Assembly: GCF_016741875.1 (NCBI RefSeq)
Contig: NZ_JAERRF010000004.1
Location: forward strand, 1 to 64,000
Length of the DNA: 64,000 nucleotides
Source: Streptomyces coffeae
GTDB lineage: Bacteria; Actinomycetota; Actinomycetes; Streptomycetales; Streptomycetaceae
Direction: 5' to 3'
Under the pieces are notes generated by a model, which worked only from the letters and a program-made list of their open reading frames with translations, ran no database searches and was not told the DNA's origin. This document shows positions 56,607 through 64,000 of this stretch, in pieces. Made by a program: the position numbers and the translations under genes. Every line of letters starts with the position of its first letter. Within the stretch, counting starts at the first letter, position 1.

Positions 56607-58250
56607 ATGTCGAACTCGCGAGCGATGCATGAGGGAGAGCGGACCATTCGCATGCTGTGCGGCCTCGCGGCCAACCCCGCCCTGCCGCCGGAGCTGATCG
56701 ACCGACTGATCGCGCTCACGGATATCGCGGACATGGCGGCGGAGGCCGGGGACGCCTCGTTCACCGACCTCGCCGACAGCCTGGCGGGCCGCGCGGACCT
56801 CAGCCGTCCGCAGTCGCTGGCTCTGGCCGCGCGGTCGGAGGGGGCCGCCGTATCGCTCGCGTACGAGGGCAAGCTGACCGCCGGTGACGTGGACCCCGTG
56901 ACCCGGCCGCAGGCCGCGCTCGCGCTGCTCGACCAGGGGGCCGGACGGTCCGAGTGGGCCCGCCGGTTCGCGGTGGACCCGGACGCCGGGCACCGGGTGA
57001 CGCTGGCGGGCTGCCCCGGACTGCCGCCCGATGTGGTGGAGACACTGGCCGCCGACCCCGACCTCGATGTGGTGGCGGAGCTCGCGCTCTTCGCCCCGCC
57101 GGAGGTGGCCGCCCGGCTCGCGGAACATCCGCACACCGCGGTCCGCTGCGCGGTGGCGGCGAACGAGGCGACACCACCGGCCGTACTGGCCGCCCTCCTC
57201 ACCGGCGACGGGCTGCCGCCCGCGCGATGGTGCCCGGACTGTGCCCCCGAACCGGGTGGCGCCGCGCCTCCGGACGCCCCGCACGGCGGGGACCATGAGG
57301 CCGGCGTGCAGACCATCCGTCAGCTCGCCCTGCGGAATCCGGCCACCCCCACCGAGGCCGTCATCGCCTTCGCCGACGACCCGTCCGCCGTGCTGCGCTG
57401 GGAGTTGGCCGCCCGCGCCGATCTGCCGCCCGGGACCGGCGCCCGGCTCGCCACCGACCCCCTCCCAGGCGTCCGCGGCGACCTCGCCGCCAATCCCGCC
57501 ATCGACGAGGCCCTGATCCGTACGCTCGCCACCGACCGCGTCGACACCGTACGGCGCGACCTCGCACACCATCCGCGGGTGCCGCTGGACGTCCTCGCGG
57601 ACCTGGCCCGCACCACCCGCATCGGCCCCACCCTGCTGCCGCGTATCGCCGCCGCGTCGGCCGCGGAGGTCACCGCCCTGGCCGCGTCACCGCATCCCGC
57701 CGTCCGGATGCTCCTGGCCGTACGCCGCGATCTGCCGCCCGCGATCCGCGACGCGCTGGCCACCGACCCCGACGCCAAGGTCCTCGCCGCCATCGCGCCC
57801 CACCCGGGCCTGCCGGACGCCCTGTTGCACACCATGGCCGACCGCCACGGTGTCCGGGTGGCCGGGAAGGTGGCGGCCAACCCCGACGCCTCACCGGCCC
57901 TGCTGGAGGAGCTGTCCCGCCGTGAACCGCCGGCGCGCAAGGCCCTCCGCGAGATCGCCCGGCACCCCCACGCCACACCCCGGGCGCTCGCCGTCTGCCT
58001 CACCGACCCCCGCGCCCGCCCCCTGGCCGCCGCCCACCCCGCCCTGCCGTCCCACATCGCCACCGATCTGCTCACCGACTCCGACGACGAGGTGGCCGAA
58101 GCGGCGGCCACCAACCCCGCCCTGCCCCGCGCCACCATGGACCAACTGATCGCCCGGGGCGAAGCGGCTCACGCGGCCGCCGCGAGCAACGCGGCAACGG
58201 CCGCGCGGAGGGACTCGTCCTCGGTGAAGGCCCGCCACCCGGCGAAGTAG
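56607..58250 (+). CDS. Leucine-rich-repeat-variant (LRV) solenoid protein
   Basis: A 547-residue all-helical solenoid made of about 22-24-residue units in which N-P-x-x-P or H-P turns recur (AANPALPPELIDRLIALTD, AACPGLPPDVVETLAADPD-type, RNPATPTEAVIAFADDP, AANPAIDEALIRTLATD, AHHPRVPLDVLADLA, APHPGLPDALLHTMADRHG, AANPDASPALLEELSRR, ATNPALPRATMDQLIAR). A CxxC pair (RWCPDCAP, about residue 210) may hold a metal or iron-sulfur centre, as in LRV proteins. No enzymatic domain. ATG 56607. Its 3' end overlaps the convergent HEAT-repeat gene by 82 bases. Confidence 0.87.
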   Translation: MSNSRAMHEGERTIRMLCGLAANPALPPELIDRLIALTDIADMAAEAGDASFTDLADSLAGRADLSRPQSLALAARSEGAAVSLAYEGKLTAGDVDPVTRPQAALALLDQGAGRSEWARRFAVDPDAGHRVTLAGCPGLPPDVVETLAADPDLDVVAELALFAPPEVAARLAEHPHTAVRCAVAANEATPPAVLAALLTGDGLPPARWCPDCAPEPGGAAPPDAPHGGDHEAGVQTIRQLALRNPATPTEAVIAFADDPSAVLRWELAARADLPPGTGARLATDPLPGVRGDLAANPAIDEALIRTLATDRVDTVRRDLAHHPRVPLDVLADLARTTRIGPTLLPRIAAASAAEVTALAASPHPAVRMLLAVRRDLPPAIRDALATDPDAKVLAAIAPHPGLPDALLHTMADRHGVRVAGKVAANPDASPALLEELSRREPPARKALREIARHPHATPRALAVCLTDPRARPLAAAHPALPSHIATDLLTDSDDEVAEAAATNPALPRATMDQLIARGEAAHAAAASNAATAARRDSSSVKARHPAK

Positions 58251-60145
58251 TGAAGACGGCGGTCGTCGTCCGGCACCTCGCACAGCAGACGCGCGGCGGG
58301 CCGGGCGGCGGGGCCCATACGGGTCAGGTACCGCACCGCGGCGAGGATGACCGGCAGGTATCTGCCGTCGGCCAGCGGCCGCACGGCCGTCAGCAGGGCG
58401 GGGACGGTGTGCTCGGTGTCGCCTGTCGCGGCCCAGAGGGCGTGGGCGGCCTCGACCCCGGTCCAGTCGCCGACGGTGGTCAGCGTCCGCAGCCGGTCCG
58501 CGTAGCGGGCGGCGTACGGGCCGAGGTCCGCCAGTCTGCGCAGGGCGGTGAGGGGGGAGCCGCCGTCGGCAGCGGCGGGACCCAGCACGGACAGGGCCAC
58601 ATCGGGCTCACCACCGGTCTTCCAGTACGCCCACGCGGCGAGTTGCGCATCGGCGCCACCGTCGAGCACCCGGGCCCGCAGCAGTTCACATGCGGCGCTG
58701 TCCGCCGCCCCGATCCCCGCCAGGGCCGTCGCCGCCGCCGTCCACCGCCGGTCGTCCGCCAGCAGCGGCACCAGCCGCGGAACGGCCGGCTCGGCAGCGG
58801 TTCCCCAGGAGGCGAGCACCGTGCCGAGTTCGGCGCGCAGATCGTCCTCCGTGGCGGTGCCGAGCCGGTCGCAGATCACCGGCAGCAACGGTTCGGCGTG
58901 GTCCGGAAGGCGGGCGAGAACCTCATGGAGCGCGGGCAGCGCGGGGTAGTGAACGCCTCCGCGTGCGCTGCTGTACGCGGAGACCCAGGTGAAACCGGGG
59001 CGGGCGCCCATCAGCAGCTCGATCACGGCCGGTACACAGCGCGGGTCGGTCATCCGGGCCAGGGCCCACAGCGCCGCGTCGCCGACCGTGCCGTCCCGGT
59101 GAGCCGCCGGGAGCCCGGGGTCCTCCAGCAACCCGGCGACCGCGTCCGCGTGGGCAGCGGCCGACGGTCCCAGGCACGCCAGCAGCTCCGCCGCCAGAAA
59201 CCGCGCCTCGGCGGCCGGGTCGTCCAGCCGCGCCGCCAGGGCGGGCAGCAACGCGGCGGTGGGTGACCGCCACTCCACCAGCAGCCCGCCCGCCTGTTCC
59301 AGCGCGCCGATCCGCTGCGCCTCGTCGGGGTGGTCGGCCAGCAGGCCCAGGACGAAGGCCGGGGACGGGCCCGTGAGCAGGGCGGCCGTCATCGCCTGGG
59401 CGCCCCTCGCCCCGCCGTTGTCCACCATGCTGGTGCCCTGCCACTCGGCCACGCTCGGATGCCGGATCGCCGCCAGGACGAGGTCCAGCTCTCGCGCCGG
59501 AAGGCCGGGCTCGCCCGGTGCCAGGGCGTGCACCGCCGCCAGCCGCACCTGCGGCTCCGGGCCGTGCAGCAGACCGCGCAGCAGATCGTGCACCCGGGCG
59601 GCCTCCGGACCGGCCGGTTCACGCAGGGCCGCCCGGCCGAGTGCGAGGACCAGGTCCAGCCGGGACTTCGGCTCCTCCTCGGTCTCCCAGCACCGCAGCA
59701 GCGCGGGCAGGACAACCTCTCCGGGGCTCTGGCAGACACCGAGGATCTCGGCCGCGGCGCGGCGGATCTCCGCCGCCGGGTCGGCCAACAGGGCCAGGAC
59801 GTCCGGCAGTACACGTGCCCATGAGGGCGCCCACCCGGGATCCAGGAACCGTTCGGCGACCTGCCCGGCCTCGTACGCCAGCATCGCCACCAGGTCCAGC
59901 ACCGCGCGACGGCTCGGCACCTCCGGCCGCGCGGCAAGCCGCAGCAGAAACGGGAGCGCGGCCGAGGCGGTCGGGCAGATCCAACCGCCCTGGTGGTAGA
60001 GGAGATCGAGCAGGTCGTCCGCCGCGCTGTCGGCGTCCACCGGATCCGGCCCGGCACATCGGCGCAGCAGGTCCGGTACGTCCTCGGCGGATCCGTAGCC
60101 GTGGCTCAGCCCCGCCCAGCCGACCGCGTCCAGCCCCTCCCGCAT
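58169..60145 (-). CDS. HEAT-repeat protein
   Basis: A 658-residue helical-repeat protein without a catalytic domain. Repeats are seen as VLPDVLALLADPAAEIRRAAAEILG, AVHALAPGEPGLPARELDLVL, LLPALAARLDDPAAEARFLAAELL and VPRLVPLLADDRRWTAAATALAG. The N-terminus DDLLDLLYHQGGWICPTASAALPFLLRLA is a recurrent opening in Streptomyces HEAT proteins of this kind. Start ATG 60145 with GAAGGAGA. It is convergent with, and overlaps, the LRV protein gene. Related HEAT proteins are often found in immunity loci; the role here is unproven. Confidence 0.87.
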   Translation of the reverse strand: MREGLDAVGWAGLSHGYGSAEDVPDLLRRCAGPDPVDADSAADDLLDLLYHQGGWICPTASAALPFLLRLAARPEVPSRRAVLDLVAMLAYEAGQVAERFLDPGWAPSWARVLPDVLALLADPAAEIRRAAAEILGVCQSPGEVVLPALLRCWETEEEPKSRLDLVLALGRAALREPAGPEAARVHDLLRGLLHGPEPQVRLAAVHALAPGEPGLPARELDLVLAAIRHPSVAEWQGTSMVDNGGARGAQAMTAALLTGPSPAFVLGLLADHPDEAQRIGALEQAGGLLVEWRSPTAALLPALAARLDDPAAEARFLAAELLACLGPSAAAHADAVAGLLEDPGLPAAHRDGTVGDAALWALARMTDPRCVPAVIELLMGARPGFTWVSAYSSARGGVHYPALPALHEVLARLPDHAEPLLPVICDRLGTATEDDLRAELGTVLASWGTAAEPAVPRLVPLLADDRRWTAAATALAGIGAADSAACELLRARVLDGGADAQLAAWAYWKTGGEPDVALSVLGPAAADGGSPLTALRRLADLGPYAARYADRLRTLTTVGDWTGVEAAHALWAATGDTEHTVPALLTAVRPLADGRYLPVILAAVRYLTRMGPAARPAARLLCEVPDDDRRLHYFAGWRAFTEDESLRAAVAALLAAAA

Positions 60146-60240
60146 ACGCCGTCTCCTTCGCCGCTTCCCCTCCCGTGGTCAGGCCGGGACGGGGCCGCCG
60201 GGCCGGAACCGCTCCACCCCGACGATGTGCCGCACCTTGA

Positions 60241-62546
<2,306 letters not shown>

Positions 62547-62707
62547 CGTTCCCGCTTGGTTGTCGCGGGTCCCCGCCGTCGCCGACGAGGGTTCCTGCTT
62601 CACCGGCGACCGCCCGCTCGGACACATCCGAGGCAGGTCTTACGTCGCCTCCACAGGCCAGCACCGCCCGCCCGGCGGCTGAAACGAAAGTCTTCCGGAA
62701 GTCGGAT

Positions 62708-63658
62708 ATGACGGTCAATCACTCGCATGAGGGAAAACAACCCACCCGTAAGCACACCGCGCTGCCCAAGGCCCGCACCCTCATCGAGGCGCTGCCCTGG
62801 CTGACCCGTCACCACGGCAAGACCGTGGTGATCAAGTTCGGCGGCAACGCGATGGTCGACGAGGAGCTGAAGGCCGCCTTCGCCCAGGACGTGGTCTTCC
62901 TCCGGCACGCCGGACTGCGCCCCGTCGTGGTCCACGGCGGCGGCCCGCAGATCAGCGCCCAGCTCGACAAGCTGGGCCTGGTCTCGGAGTTCAAGGCCGG
63001 TCTGCGGGTCACCTCGCCCGAGGCCATGGATGTCGTCCGGATGGTGCTGGCCGGACAGGTCCAGCGTGAGCTGGTCGGTCTGCTCAACCAGCACGGCCCG
63101 CTGGCCGTCGGCCTGACCGGCGAGGACGCCCACACCATGACCGCCACCAAGCGCTGGGCCGACATCGACGGCGAACGCGTGGACATCGGCCGGGTCGGCG
63201 AGATCACCGAGATCGACCCGGGCGCGGTCCGGGCGCTGCTGGACGACGGCCGGATCCCGGTGGTCTCCTCCATCGCCCGCAGCGCCGACGACGGCCATGT
63301 CTACAACATCAACGCCGACACCGCGGCCGCCGCGCTCGCCGCCGCCCTGGGCGCCGAGACGCTGATGGTGCTCACCGATGTCGAGGGGCTCTACGCGGAC
63401 TGGCCCAACAGCGACGAGGTGATCAGCCAGCTCACCGCGCGCGAGCTGGAGAAGCTGCTGCCGGAGCTGGCCAGCGGCATGGTGCCCAAGATGGAGGGCT
63501 GTCTGCACGCCGTACGCAACGGCGTCCACACCGCACGGGTGCTCGACGGCCGGGTCCAGCACTCCATCCTGCTGGAGATCTTCACCGACGAGGGCATCGG
63601 CACCATGATCCTGCCGGACCCGGAGGGCACGGCCGACGACGAGGGGGAGGACCAGTGA
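62708..63658 (+). CDS. argB: Acetylglutamate kinase
   Basis: A 316-residue amino acid kinase that phosphorylates N-acetylglutamate, often the arginine-inhibited step. [27 protein letters not shown], the [15 protein letters not shown] segment and [18 protein letters not shown] are all present. The N-terminus [23 protein letters not shown] leads the conserved [12 protein letters not shown] 62708 has GGAAG before it. The stop overlaps the argD start as GTGA (63655-63658). Confidence 0.97.
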   Translation: MTVNHSHEGKQPTRKHTALPKARTLIEALPWLTRHHGKTVVIKFGGNAMVDEELKAAFAQDVVFLRHAGLRPVVVHGGGPQISAQLDKLGLVSEFKAGLRVTSPEAMDVVRMVLAGQVQRELVGLLNQHGPLAVGLTGEDAHTMTATKRWADIDGERVDIGRVGEITEIDPGAVRALLDDGRIPVVSSIARSADDGHVYNINADTAAAALAAALGAETLMVLTDVEGLYADWPNSDEVISQLTARELEKLLPELASGMVPKMEGCLHAVRNGVHTARVLDGRVQHSILLEIFTDEGIGTMILPDPEGTADDEGEDQ

Positions 63659-64000
63659 GCAACACCGCACTCGCACAGCGCTGGCAGGGGGCGCTGATGG
63701 AGAACTACGGCACCCCCCGCCTCGCCCTCACCCACGGCGAGGGTGCCCGGCTGTGGGACGCCGACGGCAAGGAGTACCTGGACTTCGTCGGCGGTATCGC
63801 CGTCAACGCCCTCGGCCACGCCCACCCCGCCGTCGTCCGGGCGGTGTCCGACCAGATCGCCACCCTCGGCCATGTCTCCAACCTGTTCATCGCCGAACCG
63901 CCGGTGGCGCTCGCCGAGCGGCTGCTCCAGCGCTTCGGCCGCGCCGGGCGGGTCTACTTCTCCAACTCCGGCGCGGAGGCGGTCGAGGCCGCGTTCAAGA
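63655..64000 (+). CDS. argD: Acetylornithine aminotransferase, N-terminal part (cut by window end)
   Basis: The first 115 codons are in the window. They start [21 protein letters not shown] and contain [23 protein letters not shown] and [15 protein letters not shown], the class III aminotransferase N-terminus. The enzyme makes N-acetylornithine. GTG 63655 overlaps the argB stop and follows GGGGGAGG. The PLP lysine lies beyond the right edge. Confidence 0.95.
   Translation, partial: MSNTALAQRWQGALMENYGTPRLALTHGEGARLWDADGKEYLDFVGGIAVNALGHAHPAVVRAVSDQIATLGHVSNLFIAEPPVALAERLLQRFGRAGRVYFSNSGAEAVEAAFK

Overview
The window is chromosomal DNA of a Streptomyces-type actinomycete. It is very GC rich, many starts are GTG, Shine-Dalgarno runs are purine rich, and codon third positions are almost all G or C. 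The gene order infC-rpmI-rplT / rRNA methyltransferase / orphan histidine kinase / pheS-pheT ... argC-argJ-argB-argD, with a GlnA4-type glutamine synthetase locus further out, is the order known from the S. coelicolor core chromosome (about SCO1613 down to SCO1577). The species cannot be named from this sequence alone. I saw no tRNA, rRNA, CRISPR array, replication origin, prophage or full-length insertion sequence.

Layout. 1-4.8 kb: tail of a hopanoid/isoprenoid operon (ispG 3' end, dxs, HpnO-like aminotransferase) with a serpin gene attached. 4.9-8.8 kb: tyrosine phosphatase, GH36 alpha-galactosidase, SGNH hydrolase. 9.0-11.6 kb: a whiJ-type regulatory module (anti-sigma-like ATPase, XRE/DUF5753 regulator, DUF397 protein) plus a DUF574 methyltransferase. 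11.6-15.7 kb: carboxymuconolactone decarboxylase-like protein, GNAT, metallo-beta-lactamase-fold hydrolase, and a secreted GH46 chitosanase with a CsnR-type operator. 15.8-22.5 kb: a gene set that fits gamma-glutamylation-dependent ethanolamine (or related amine) use: permease, PuuD-like amidohydrolase, FadR-type repressor, GlnA4-like ligase, aldehyde dehydrogenase, SDR. 22.6-31.2 kb: two tandem DUF2510 membrane proteins, a PLP fold-III enzyme, a membrane protein plus mycosin-like protease pair, a penicillin-recognising-fold lipoprotein, an SseB-like protein and an aquaporin. 31.2-39.6 kb: the translation block (DUF1844, infC with an ATC start, rpmI, rplT, SpoU methyltransferase, histidine kinase, pheS, pheT). 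39.9-55.2 kb: SpoIIE-type phosphatase, NsdA-like TPR regulator, NUDIX, coiled-coil tail-anchored protein, 3-hydroxyacyl-CoA dehydrogenase, GHL10 glycosidase, DUF1918, EamA transporter with divergent MocR regulator, GNAT, degenerate histidine phosphatase, AOC-barrel secreted protein, ketosynthase, monomeric isocitrate dehydrogenase. 55.3-60.1 kb: an accessory island of a tandem SUKH-4 immunity protein, an LRV-repeat protein and a HEAT-repeat protein. 60.3-64 kb: the arginine operon argC-J-B-D, cut by the window end.

Repeats and control. Two 163-bp inverted-repeat MITE-like elements of one family (31654-31816 and 41141-41303, opposite orientation) and three copies of a second intergenic repeat (4785-4887, 41305-41410, 43491-43525) are present. 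A 190-bp tandem duplication follows the MocR gene. Several genes have a TAnnnT box 6-8 bases before the start codon and so look leaderless. Strong hairpin terminators follow the MBL-fold gene, the chitosanase, rplT, pheT and isocitrate dehydrogenase. The best candidates for something not yet described are the SUKH-4/LRV/HEAT island, the serpin joined to the hopanoid operon, and the MITE family.
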